From Microbacterium arborescens (lineage in GTDB: Bacteria > Actinomycetota > Actinomycetes > Actinomycetales > Microbacteriaceae): a DNA stretch of 64,000 nucleotides. Below, in pieces: positions 8,256-15,803 of the stretch. A program made the translations under genes and the position numbers. The stretch spans positions 1-64,000 of the forward strand of contig QNUV01000041.1 in assembly GCA_003339645.1 (NCBI GenBank). The letters run 5' to 3'. The first letter of the stretch is position 1; each line of letters begins with the position of its first letter. The notes under the pieces were generated by a model, which searched no databases, was not told where the DNA came from, and worked only from the letters and a program-made list of their open reading frames with translations.

Positions 8256-8774
8256 TCAGTCGGGCGCCTCGGATGCCGAGAGGGCGTGGAGCAGGCGGGT
8301 GAGCTCCCGGATGTCGTCGACGTGCCACGACTCCAGCGCGTTCAGAAGCGAGTTCTCGCGCGGGGCGCGGACGGCGTCGAGCCGTCGGATGCCGTCGGGG
8401 GTGGCCGACAGCAGGCTGGACCGGCCGTCGGCGGGGTCGGGCGTGCGCTGCACGAGCTGCAGCTCTTCGAGCTCGCGCACCGTTCGGCTGATCTGACCCT
8501 TGTCGGAATGCAGGGTCTCGGCGAGAGCGGAGAGGGTGATCTCGCCGCGGCGTGCGATCGTCGTGAAGACCTTGTATGCGCCGGGAAGCATCCCCGGGCT
8601 GAGCCGATCGGCGTTCTCGGCGAAGAGGCGCCGGACGTGCGTGAACAGCTCGCCGAACTCGAGCTCGAGGGCGCGGACGGCCGCGGTGCGCTCGTCGTCG
8701 AAGACCGCGGCCCAGGGGCCGGGAGTCCCGGGGGCGGTGCACCCCCGGGACTCGGCGGACTCTTGCTCGGGCAT
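8256..8774 (-). CDS. MarR family transcriptional regulator
   Basis: The 172-residue protein shows the MarR winged helix: GEITLSALAETLHSDKGQISRTVRELEELQLVQRTPDPADGRSSLLSATPDG, with the wing arginine in DPADGRSS. MarR proteins usually repress efflux genes and release DNA on ligand binding. It starts only ten bases after the stop of the upstream 14-helix exporter, preceded by AAGGTGA, so both belong to one transcript. The three GTTGA-N6-TCAAC sites in the exporter promoter are its likely targets, giving autorepression. Confidence 0.9.
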   Translation of the reverse strand: MPEQESAESRGCTAPGTPGPWAAVFDDERTAAVRALELEFGELFTHVRRLFAENADRLSPGMLPGAYKVFTTIARRGEITLSALAETLHSDKGQISRTVRELEELQLVQRTPDPADGRSSLLSATPDGIRRLDAVRAPRENSLLNALESWHVDDIRELTRLLHALSASEAPD

Positions 8775-8784
8775 CCCGATCACC

Positions 8785-10491
8785 TTAGCGAGCCGAGCGG
8801 CGGGTCTCGGCGTCGATCGGCGCATCGCCGTCGGCGGCATCCGTACGGACGGCTCCGGTCGCCGTGAGTGCGCTCATGCCCTCGGGTACCGACACCGTGG
8901 CGAAGTCCGCCTCGCCCGCCTGCAGGCGCTCGGTCGTGGTCATCGTGGTCAGCGGCTTGTTCGGCAGGAACACGATCGCGATGAGGCTCAGGACCGCGAA
9001 CGGCACGGCGATGAGGAACGAGTGCGAAATGCCGGTGGCGTAGATGTCCTCGAAGACGATCCGCAGCGCCTCGGGCATCGCCGAGACCTGGGGGAGCGTC
9101 CCCGACTGCAGCTGCGCGGCCCAGGTCGGGGCCTGATCGCCGAGCGACACCAGCGCGGCCTGGATGTCGTCCTTCCGATCGCTGACGAGCGTCGTGACCT
9201 GCGAGGCGAGCGCGGCTCCCATGACCGAGACGCCGATCGTGCCGCCGAGGCTCCGGAAGAACGTCACACCCGAGCTCGCGACACCGATCTCGGTGGGGCG
9301 AGAGGTGTTCTGCACGACGAGCACGAGGTTCTGCATCGTCATGCCGATGCCCGCACCGAGCATCGCCATGTAGATCGAGACGAGGGTGAAGTCGGTGTCG
9401 TAGTGGATCGTGGACAGCAGGCTCGCCCCGCCGATCAGCAGCAGCGCGCCGACGATGAGGAACGGCTTCCAGCGTCCGGTCCGCGTGATGAGCGCGCCCA
9501 CGCCGATCGAGGCGACGAGAAGTCCGCCGATCATCGGGATGGTCATGAGGCCGGCCTCGGTGGGGGTTGCTCCACGGGCGAGCTGCATGTACTGGCTGAG
9601 GAACACCGAGGCGCCGAACATGGCGATGCCCGTCGCGATCGACGCGATCACCGAGAGGGTGAAGGTCAGGTTGCGGAAGAGCGTGAGGGGCACGAGCGGC
9701 TCGCGCACCTTGAGCTCGGTGATGACGAAGAGCATCGCGCCGATCACGGCGCCGCCGACCATCAGCAGCGTCTCGACGCTCATCCACTCGAACGAGTCGC
9801 CCGCAAGGGTCACCCAGATGAGCAGGAGGGACACCGACGCCGACAGCAGCACGATGCCGAGGTAGTCGATGCGCGTCTCCTTGCGCGGGTGGGCCGGGAT
9901 GTGGAGCGTGCGCTGCACGATCAGCAGAGCCGCCACGGCGACGGGAAGCGCGACGAAGAAGTTCCAGCGCCAGCCCCAGGCATCGGTGATGACGCCGCCG
10001 AGCAGCGGGCCGCCGATCGTGGCGACGGCCATGACGGCGCCGAAGAGGCCCATGTAGCGACCGCGCTCGCGCGGGCTGATGATGTCGGCCATCAGCACCT
10101 GGCTGAGGGCGGCGAGGCCGCCGGCGCCGATGCCCTGCACCGCGCGGAAGGCGATCAGCATCTCGGGGGACTGCGAGAAGCCGGCAGCGGCGGTGGCCAG
10201 CACGAAGATGACGATCGCGAGCTGGTAGAGCACCTTGCGGTTGGTGAGGTCGGCGAGCTTGCCCCAGATCGGGGTCGAGATGGCTGTCGTCAGCAGGGTC
10301 GCCGTGACGACCCACGTGAAGGCGGCCTGGGTGCCCTCGAGGTCGTGGATGATGACCGGGAGCGACGTCGAGACGACGGTCGAGGCGAGCATCGACACGA
10401 ACATGCCGAGCAGGAGGCCCGAGAGGGCTTCGAGCACGCCGCGGCGCGACATGTTCTTCCCCTCGGGCGGAGCGGATGCGGGAGCGGACAT
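8785..10491 (-). CDS. DHA2-type (EmrB/QacA) MFS drug exporter, 14 TM
   Basis: The 568-residue membrane protein has about 14 hydrophobic helices, MFS motif A-like GKLADLTNRKVLYQL near residue 75, and QGIGAGGLAALSQVLMADIISPRERGRYMG typical of the DHA2 family. It should expel hydrophobic or cationic compounds using the proton gradient. AGGAGGACTC precedes ATG 10491 on the minus strand. The marR-type gene follows in the same transcript, and the promoter at 10612-10641 is covered by repeated operators, so expression is probably inducible by a drug-like ligand. Substrate unknown. Confidence 0.9.
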   Translation of the reverse strand: MSAPASAPPEGKNMSRRGVLEALSGLLLGMFVSMLASTVVSTSLPVIIHDLEGTQAAFTWVVTATLLTTAISTPIWGKLADLTNRKVLYQLAIVIFVLATAAAGFSQSPEMLIAFRAVQGIGAGGLAALSQVLMADIISPRERGRYMGLFGAVMAVATIGGPLLGGVITDAWGWRWNFFVALPVAVAALLIVQRTLHIPAHPRKETRIDYLGIVLLSASVSLLLIWVTLAGDSFEWMSVETLLMVGGAVIGAMLFVITELKVREPLVPLTLFRNLTFTLSVIASIATGIAMFGASVFLSQYMQLARGATPTEAGLMTIPMIGGLLVASIGVGALITRTGRWKPFLIVGALLLIGGASLLSTIHYDTDFTLVSIYMAMLGAGIGMTMQNLVLVVQNTSRPTEIGVASSGVTFFRSLGGTIGVSVMGAALASQVTTLVSDRKDDIQAALVSLGDQAPTWAAQLQSGTLPQVSAMPEALRIVFEDIYATGISHSFLIAVPFAVLSLIAIVFLPNKPLTTMTTTERLQAGEADFATVSVPEGMSALTATGAVRTDAADGDAPIDAETRRSAR

Positions 10492-10580
10492 GAGTCCTCC
10501 TGGGATTCGGACGGACGCGGCTGCGCTGGCGCGGATCGTCGGTGGACGGTACTTCGATAGCCGTGGGAGCGGCGTAACTG

Positions 10581-10642
10581 GTTGACGAAAGTCAACCGTT
10601 GAGATCGGTCAACTATATGTTCAATCGTTGAGCTACGTCAAC
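10581..10642 (-). promoter_or_regulatory. Exporter-marR promoter with three GTTGA-N6-TCAAC operators
   Basis: The sequence GTTGA-N6-TCAAC occurs at 10581-10596, 10598-10613 and 10627-10642. On the minus strand, TTGACG (10636-10641) and TATAGT (10612-10617) are 18 bases apart and form a near-consensus promoter. One operator covers the -35, one touches the -10, and the third lies over and beyond the expected start site. A half-site GTTCAA is at 10619-10624. The arrangement fits strong repression by the MarR protein encoded downstream. Confidence 0.8.
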
Positions 10643-10680
10643 TATTCCCGGTGCGACGCGTGAGGCGGAAGGATGGCGGG

Positions 10681-11193
10681 ATGTTCAGTATCGAGTCGCT
10701 TCCGGACGACGTCGTGGATGCCGCCGTCCGGGCGGACTGGCAGCGGCTCATCGACGCCGATCTGCCCAGCGCCGGGCGGCATCCGTCCGACTCGAATCGT
10801 CCGCACGTGACGCTCGCGGTTCGAGACGACCTCCCGGAGGATGCGGTGCGCGAGCTCGCGCGAGCGGGTGGCGCGCTGCCGGTGGAGTGCCGGCTCGGGG
10901 GAGCGGTCGTCTTCGCCGCGGGCGAGCGGTTCGTCCTGGCTCGGCCCGTCGTCATGAGCGCCGCATTGCTGCGGCTGCACGCCGACATCGTCGACCTCGT
11001 CGGACCCCCGCCGGCTCGGTATGCCGTCACGGCGAAGGACCGGTGGACGCCGCACATGACGCTCGCTCGCCGGATGACGGCCGAACAGGTCGGCCGCGCA
11101 CTCGGCATCGTCGGTGCGTCGACCATCGAGGGTGAGCTGACGGGGCTGCGCCTGTGGGACGCCGAAGCGAAAGTCGTCACGCCGCTGCGGTGA
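10681..11193 (+). CDS. 2H phosphoesterase family protein (2'-5' RNA ligase-like)
   Basis: The 170-residue protein carries the two HxT motifs that define 2H phosphoesterases: HVTL at residues 42-45 and HMTL at 125-128. Related proteins cleave cyclic phosphodiester bonds in RNA or nucleotides; the biological substrate here is unknown. ATG 10681 is preferred with GGAAGG upstream, giving a start MFSIESLPDD. It is divergent from the drug exporter, so the repeated operators at 10581-10642 could also touch its promoter. Confidence 0.75.
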   Translation: MFSIESLPDDVVDAAVRADWQRLIDADLPSAGRHPSDSNRPHVTLAVRDDLPEDAVRELARAGGALPVECRLGGAVVFAAGERFVLARPVVMSAALLRLHADIVDLVGPPPARYAVTAKDRWTPHMTLARRMTAEQVGRALGIVGASTIEGELTGLRLWDAEAKVVTPLR

Positions 11194-11242
11194 CCGCGGG
11201 GCGGTGACCGCGGGGCTGTGTGCGCCGGGCGTGCGGGTCGAG

Positions 11243-11902
11243 TCAGTCGCTCAGGGCGAGGGCGCGGTACGGCTCGCGCGGATGCGCCGCTGCGACGCGG
11301 GGCGCCTCGGCCGCGCGTCGCTGCATGGTGCGGCGGTACAGCTCGTCGATGAGCTCGGTGGCGAGGTTCACGAGCAGTCGGATCTCTCGCTCATCGCGGT
11401 CGACCCACGCGCAGCGGGGCTCATCGTCGATGGGGACGAAACCGTCGTGCTGCTCCCACACCACGAGCGTGCGCTCGGCGCCGAGGACGTGCTGCTGCCA
11501 CCACACCTGACGCAGATAGGTGCGAGGGATCGACCGCCAGCTCTTGTTCGTGGTCTTGATCTCAGCGAGGGTGACACGGCCATCGGCATCCACCATCACC
11601 CCGTCGGGGGTGGCGAGGTGACGCTTCTCGACCACGGCGTGGAACAGCGCGGAGGAGGGCTGGATGCCGTGCGTCGCGGCGACCCACGCGGCGATCTCCG
11701 GCTCGCGGCGGCGGCCGTGGTCGGTGTACGCGTTGCCGGAGAATCCCGAGCCCATGAGCTTGGCGTCGGCTGCGCGCGCGATCGCCTTGGGGCTCGTCAG
11801 CGTCGCGACATCCGTTGCCGTGATGCCCCGCGAGCGCGCCCGGATCCACGCCACGCGGTCGCGCGAATCCGCGACGATGCGAGCAGCGAGTTCGGGAGAC
11901 AC
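11243..11902 (-). CDS. YqaJ-like (lambda exonuclease fold) nuclease domain protein
   Basis: The 219-residue product has GITATDVATL near residue 26, EPEI at 67-70, D100 in ATPDG, and the E114-I-K116 motif in TLAEIKTTNKSW. These are the acidic and lysine residues of the YqaJ/RecB-like exonuclease active site. Such proteins process DNA ends in phage recombination, but no other phage gene is nearby. GTG 11902 follows TAGGGT by seven bases, so the mRNA may be leaderless. Phage-derived or domesticated is the likely history. Confidence 0.75.
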   Translation of the reverse strand: MSPELAARIVADSRDRVAWIRARSRGITATDVATLTSPKAIARAADAKLMGSGFSGNAYTDHGRRREPEIAAWVAATHGIQPSSALFHAVVEKRHLATPDGVMVDADGRVTLAEIKTTNKSWRSIPRTYLRQVWWQQHVLGAERTLVVWEQHDGFVPIDDEPRCAWVDRDEREIRLLVNLATELIDELYRRTMQRRAAEAPRVAAAHPREPYRALALSD

Positions 11903-11977
11903 GCCTTAGACCCTAACCCCGCCCACCCCACCTCTCTGCCCTTGCCCCTCGGCGTGCCCTCCCCTCGCGTAGTGGTC

Positions 11978-12053
11978 GAGTGCACGGCATCCCATCCACT
12001 GCACGGCATCCGCGCGAGGATGTCTCGTTCACCCGGCGGCAAGCCGTGCACTC
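11978..12053. repeat. Palindromic repeat, word GAGTGCACGGC, 19-nt step
   Basis: GAGTGCACGGC at 11978-11988 is inverted as GCCGTGCACTC at 12043-12053. A second direct copy of TGCACGGC starts at 12000, 19 bases after the first at 11981. The element overlaps the last codons of the adjacent frameshifted gene. A related copy in inverted orientation is at 13145-13211 on the other side of that gene. Confidence 0.7.
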
Positions 12054-13034
12054 AGAGGGGAGGGTGGATGTTGAATGCCCTGAGGTGGGCGGCGAAGGCC
12101 GACGGGGAGATGACGTGTCGAGCCTCCCAGCGCACGAGGCGGCGTCCGGTCGTGCCTCGGATCCAGTCTTCGCGGCGCTTCTCCTCGAGGACTGTCCTCT
12201 CCGCCGAGCCCGCGGAGCGGAGCTCCGGGTCGAGGTACTTGCCGACGCCGTCGCATTCGCCCCAGGCATCGGCGTGTCGAGGCCGAAGTCGACGCGGTAC
12301 CAGCCCGCACCGCGCGGGCCGGCGATCGGCACTTGCAGCCGGACCGACCGGAAGCCGAGCTGGTGCAGCCGGAACCGGCTCACGCTCTCCAGGGTCGACT
12401 CGGCCCGGCCGTCGGCGAAGCCCGCCACCCATCGAGCCCGCCTGATCCCTCGCGCCGCCCCCGCCTCGGCGATCCGAGCGGCCATGGCCATCCGCCAGTC
12501 GTCGGGAGAGCAGCCCGTGTGGTCGCACCAGATCCGTTCGGCTCGGTCGGCGATGACGAGTGCCGCCTCGGGAGTCATGGTGCGCGCGACGTCGAAGACC
12601 GTCCGCGCGAGGGAGGTGCAGCGGATGCCGTTGACCTCGACGACGTCGTGCGCATCGAGAGGCGTGCAGTGGCGGAATGCATCGGGACTGCTGGAGACCC
12701 GGGCGCCCGGGGCCGTCGTGAGGTGGACGCGGGTCGGCCGGACGCGATAGAGGTCGAGGCCGTGCAGGACCGCGGCGGACTCGTGCGAGACGGCCGCGTG
12801 GCCTCGGACCTCGTGCGCGACCGCCATGACATGGAGCAGGTGCGCGTCTTCGGTGTAGAGCTCGTCGAACGCGGCGCGGTCGACGTACCAGCCGCGTCGC
12901 ACGTGCACCCGGACGCCGTCGCGCACAGAACGGTCGATCGAGCGTTCGCTCTCACCGGCTTCGAGCAGGTCGCGTCGGCGGTGGAGCAATGCCCGCACCT
13001 CATCCGGTCCTCGTCGTCTGCGCATCCCGCCCAT
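12052..13034 (-). pseudogene. AbiEi-antitoxin/DUF559-like protein gene, frameshifted
   Basis: From ATG 13034 the frame encodes a winged-helix start (RGPDEVRALLHRRRDLLEAGES), GVRVHVRRGWYVDRAAF and EVNGIRCTSLARTVFDVAR, typical of AbiEi-like/DUF559 proteins of actinobacteria. After RVDFGLDTP the expected C-terminus WGECDGVGKYLDPELRS, ending HLRAFNIHPPL, lies in another frame. One missing base near 12271 joins them. The intact protein would be about 327 residues. Whether decay or sequencing error is not decidable here. No toxin partner is seen. Inverted copies of one repeat lie at both ends of the gene. Confidence 0.65.
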
Positions 13035-13144
13035 GCTCACCCCCCACCCCCCACCACCCCCATTCCCCCCCACCCATGTGTGGACACCCCCACCCCACCC
13101 CCCACATGTGCAGAACCCGCGGCCGGCGCCGAGTGAACGAGCTC

Positions 13145-13211
13145 GCGCCGAGTGCACGGGCACCCTGCGTTGCGGTGCCGTGCAGTGGGCGGGATGCCGT
13201 GCACTCGGCGC
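13145..13211. repeat. Palindromic repeat, word GAGTGCACGG, second copy
   Basis: GCGCCGAGTGCACGG (13145-13159) and CCGTGCACTCGGCGC (13197-13211) are perfect 15-base inverted arms. An extra GCCGTGCA starts at 13177, 19 bases before the one at 13196. Read on the minus strand, it matches the 11978-12053 element, including ATCCC and CCACTGCACGGCA. Confidence 0.75.
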
Positions 13212-13225
13212 GGGGCGGGGGGGAT

Positions 13226-13254
13226 TTGGGGGATGGGGGGTGTGGGGGTATGGT
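13226..13254 (+). promoter_or_regulatory. Probable rplJ-rplL promoter inside the G-run tract
   Basis: TTGGGG (13226-13231) and TATGGT (13249-13254) are 17 bases apart. Transcription would begin near 13261 and give a leader of about 207 bases. No better promoter is visible closer to rplJ. Confidence 0.45.
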
Positions 13255-13260
13255 GGGGGG

Positions 13261-13467
13261 TAAGCCAAAGACCGCTGGTCATCGGTGTGCGCGTGAGCGC
13301 ACTCGTGATCGAAGCTCTGCACTGCAGGGGCCCGCGCAGGTGACACTGAACTTCTCCTTCGGGAACCGAGCTCCGTGCCTCTGCGCCGGAGCTTTTGTCA
13401 TGTCCGGGGCTGGTCGAGGCCGGCGCTCCGCCACCGCGGGGCGTCAGGCACACATCAAGGAGTGACC
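13261..13467 (+). promoter_or_regulatory. rplJ leader with attenuator-like hairpin
   Basis: The leader begins GCCAAAGACCGCTGGTC, contains a GTGCGC-GTGA-GCGCAC hairpin at 13287-13302, and then AGCTCCG (13369-13375) paired with CGGAGCT (13387-13393) followed by TTTT. That last structure resembles an intrinsic terminator 74 bases before rplJ. L10(L12)4 feedback on the rplJ leader is established in other bacteria; here it is inferred from position and structure. Confidence 0.6.
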
Positions 13468-13956
13468 ATGGTGCAGAAGGACGCATCGGTCGCCGAGCTC
13501 ACGAAGTCATTCGAGGACTCGACTGCCGTTCTGCTGACCGAGTACCGCGGTCTGACGGTGGCCCAGCTCAAGCAGCTGCGCAACAGCATCCGTCAGGACG
13601 CGAACTACGCCGTGGTGAAGAACACGCTGACCAAGATCGCCGCGAACAACGCGGGGATCACGTCGCTCGACGAGGACCTCAAGGGTCCCTCGGCCGTGGC
13701 GTTCGTGCACGGCGACTTCGTCGCCACCGCCAAGGCTCTGCGTGACTTCGCCAAGGCCAACCCGCTCCTCGTCATCAAGGGCGGCATCTTCGAGGGCAAC
13801 GCCCTCACCGCCGACGAGGTCAACAAGTACGCCTCGCTCGAGAGCCGCGAGGTTCTGCTGGCCAAGGCCGCGGGCATGATGAAGGCGACGATGGGCAAGG
13901 CTGCCGCCACCATCGACGCGCTTCGCGAAAAGCTGGAGACCGCCGACGCCGCGTGA
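13468..13956 (+). CDS. rplJ: 50S ribosomal protein L10
   Basis: L10 anchors the L7/L12 dimers at the ribosomal stalk. The 162-residue product has the N-terminal RNA-binding region ([29 protein letters not shown]), [11 protein letters not shown]-like [15 protein letters not shown], and a C-terminal helix that binds L12. AAGGAGTGACC gives a textbook Shine-Dalgarno before ATG 13468. rplL follows 48 bases downstream. Leader hairpins suggest autogenous control. Confidence 0.98.
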   Translation: MVQKDASVAELTKSFEDSTAVLLTEYRGLTVAQLKQLRNSIRQDANYAVVKNTLTKIAANNAGITSLDEDLKGPSAVAFVHGDFVATAKALRDFAKANPLLVIKGGIFEGNALTADEVNKYASLESREVLLAKAAGMMKATMGKAAATIDALREKLETADAA

Positions 13957-14004
13957 GCGACAGGCGAGCTCTTACACCAACCCCATCTATCTAGGAGATA
14001 CATC

Positions 14005-14388
14005 ATGGCGAAGCTTTCCACCGAGGAGCTGCTCGAGCAGTTCGCCGGCCTGACCCTCGTCGAGCTCAGCGAGTTCGTGAAGGCGTTCGAGGAGAAGTTC
14101 GACGTCACCGCTGCTGCCCCCGTCGCCGTCGCCGGCGCCGCTGGTGGCGCTGGTGCCGCTGAGGCCGAGGAGGAGAAGGACTCGTTCGACGTCATCCTCG
14201 AGGCTGCCGGCGACAAGAAGATCCAGGTCATCAAGACGGTCCGCGAGCTCACCTCGCTGGGCCTGGGCGAGGCCAAGGCTGTCGTCGACGGTGCTCCCAA
14301 GGCCGTCCTCGAGGGCGCGAACAAGGAGACCGCCGAGAAGGCGAAGGCCGCTCTCGAAGAGGCCGGCGCGACGGTCACCCTCAAGTAA
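14005..14388 (+). CDS. rplL: 50S ribosomal protein L7/L12
   Basis: L7/L12 forms the flexible stalk that recruits translation factors. The 127-residue product has an N-terminal dimerisation helix ([28 protein letters not shown]), an Ala-rich hinge near residues 35-55, and the C-terminal domain with [22 protein letters not shown] and [16 protein letters not shown]. Length and motifs are standard. TAGGAGATACATC precedes ATG 14005. A very strong terminator follows. Confidence 0.98.
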   Translation: MAKLSTEELLEQFAGLTLVELSEFVKAFEEKFDVTAAAPVAVAGAAGGAGAAEAEEEKDSFDVILEAAGDKKIQVIKTVRELTSLGLGEAKAVVDGAPKAVLEGANKETAEKAKAALEEAGATVTLK

Positions 14389-14413
14389 TTCCCCGCTCTC
14401 ACTCGAGAGCAGC

Positions 14414-14448
14414 ACGACGGCTCCGGATGCTGCATCCGGGGCCGTCGT
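14414..14448 (+). terminator. Strong terminator after rplL
   Basis: ACGACGGC (14414-14421) pairs with GCCGTCGT (14441-14448) and CCGGATG (14423-14429) with CATCCGG (14433-14439), around a CTG loop. The symmetric stem may also serve the convergent lacI-type gene. Confidence 0.88.
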
Positions 14449-14485
14449 CGTATCTCCCGGTCGTGCCGGGCCCAGCGCGCCGAAC

Positions 14486-15535
14486 TCAGTCGCGGCGGGA
14501 GAGGGTCGAGTCCCGGACGGCGACGGAGCTGTGTCCGGGGGCTCCCGCCGTCGTCCCCCGCACCACCATCCGCGGCTTGATGCGCATGGTCACCGTGTCG
14601 GCTTCGGGGTCCTCGATGTGGCGCAGGAGCAGCTCGACGGCGGCCCGGCCCTGCTCATGGGGCACCTGTCGCAGCGTCGTCAGGGCGAACATCTCGGCGT
14701 TCACGTGGTCGTCGATGCCGACCACGCTCAGGGCGGAGGGGACGAGGATGCCGAGGCGGCGGGCCGCGATGATCGCGCCGATCGCGACGTCGTCGCAGGC
14801 CGCCACGATGCCGGTGGGCCGGGATGCCGGGTCGCTCAGGAGGTCGACGGCGGCGGCGTAGCCCGCGGGCATCGAGAGCTCCGCGGGCACGCGGGAGATC
14901 TCCGCCGCGAGGCCGGCGCGGCGCATCTCCGACTCATAGCCGGCGTAGCGCTCGGACTCGACGTGCGGCCAGCGGGTCGCATCGGTGCCGCCGAGGAACG
15001 CGATGCGGCGGTGCCCGAGCTCGACGAGGTGCGCCGTCGCGAGAGCGGTGGCGTGCGCGTCGTCGAGCGTGACGAGGCTCGTGTCGCCCTCGGTGCCGAT
15101 GACGCTGACGACGGGCTTGCCCAGCGCCAGCAGTGCGTCGAGCTCGCTCTCGGCCGGTTCGAGGCCCACCGCGATGACACCGTCGAAGCGTCGACGGGCC
15201 AGGAAGTCCTCGAACACCCGCCGCCGGGTCTCGGTTCCCGGTCGGGCGTCGTACAGGGTGAGGTCGAGGCCGTGCTCGAGAAGTGCCGCCTGGATGCCCT
15301 CGAGGACTTCCCCGAAGAACCAGCGGCTGACATGCGGCATGACGACGCCGACCGTCTGGGTGCGACCGGTCGCGAGGCTCATGGCAGAGGAATGGGCGAC
15401 GTACGACAGCTCCTGGGCCGCCGCGGCGACCCGCTGGCGGGTCTCCTCCGACACGTATCCCCGGCCGGAGAGGGCTCGGCTCGCCGTCGCCTTGGACACA
15501 CCTGCTCGGGTGGCGACGTCGGCGATGGTGCTCAT
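14486..15535 (-). CDS. LacI family repressor of the adjacent sugar importer
   Basis: The 349-residue protein begins MSTIADVATRAGVSKATASRALSGRGYVSEETRQRV, the LacI helix-turn-helix with hinge helix, followed by a periplasmic-binding-protein-like effector domain (VGVVMPHVSRWFFGEVLEGIQ; IVAACDDVAIGAI; SVVGIDDH). ATG 15535 has GAGGAGGTCCC in front. It is divergent from an alpha-glucoside-type ABC importer, and palindromic sites in the shared 268-base gap are likely targets. The sugar effector is unknown, probably the imported oligosaccharide. Confidence 0.92.
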   Translation of the reverse strand: MSTIADVATRAGVSKATASRALSGRGYVSEETRQRVAAAAQELSYVAHSSAMSLATGRTQTVGVVMPHVSRWFFGEVLEGIQAALLEHGLDLTLYDARPGTETRRRVFEDFLARRRFDGVIAVGLEPAESELDALLALGKPVVSVIGTEGDTSLVTLDDAHATALATAHLVELGHRRIAFLGGTDATRWPHVESERYAGYESEMRRAGLAAEISRVPAELSMPAGYAAAVDLLSDPASRPTGIVAACDDVAIGAIIAARRLGILVPSALSVVGIDDHVNAEMFALTTLRQVPHEQGRAAVELLLRHIEDPEADTVTMRIKPRMVVRGTTAGAPGHSSVAVRDSTLSRRD

Positions 15536-15607
15536 GGGACCTCCTCGTCCGTTCGGGAGACCTGCCGGGGGACTCCCACCAGAGCGTAGCGCTTTCCCGC
15601 GCGACCG

Positions 15608-15744
15608 GGAACCGGTTCCAGGCCCGTCCCGTGTGAGCGCTCCCACGAATCGGTGCATTACCACAGGTGATGGTTGTCATTCCGTGATATTCCGCTGGTT
15701 GTGCCGGACTCCGCGGGACAGTAGGTTGTCCTGGAATCGGTTCC
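15608..15744. promoter_or_regulatory. LacI-type operators and promoters between regulator and importer
   Basis: GGAACCGGTTCC (15608-15619) and GGAATCGGTTCC (15733-15744) are the same 12-base site, one near each gene. TGTGAGCGCTCCCA (15632-15645) differs by one base from TGGGAGCGCTCCCA, the known CebR operator. For the importer, TTGTGC (15699-15704) and TAGGTT (15722-15727) are 17 bases apart, placing the 15733 operator on the start site. For the regulator, a minus-strand TACGCT near 15583-15588 has a weak -35 overlapping the 15608 operator. Confidence 0.65.
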
Positions 15745-15803
15745 CCAATGGATGCGGACAAGGCTCCTCTGGGTGAACGATGATCCCGATAGAGGAGAAG
15801 TAC

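Larger units (their letters stand above)
13035..13263. repeat. Composite inverted repeat with C-run and G-run arms
   Basis: The plus strand has dense runs of 4-7 C from about 13040 to 13104 and runs of 4-7 G from 13212 to 13260. The outer ends GCTCACCCCCCACC (from 13035) and GGTGGGGGGTAAGC (ending near 13265) are near-inverted copies. The G arm has at least five G-runs of four or more within 50 bases and could form a G-quadruplex. The smaller 13145-13211 palindrome is nested inside. The G arm also carries the probable rplJ promoter. Confidence 0.7.

Noticed and set aside
12052-13034. Complete toxin-antitoxin pair
   Set aside because: Only an AbiEi-like winged-helix protein is present; no AbiEii-type nucleotidyltransferase lies on either side.
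11978-13211. Insertion sequence ends
   Set aside because: There is no transposase and no target duplication that I can see; the elements are kept as repeats only.
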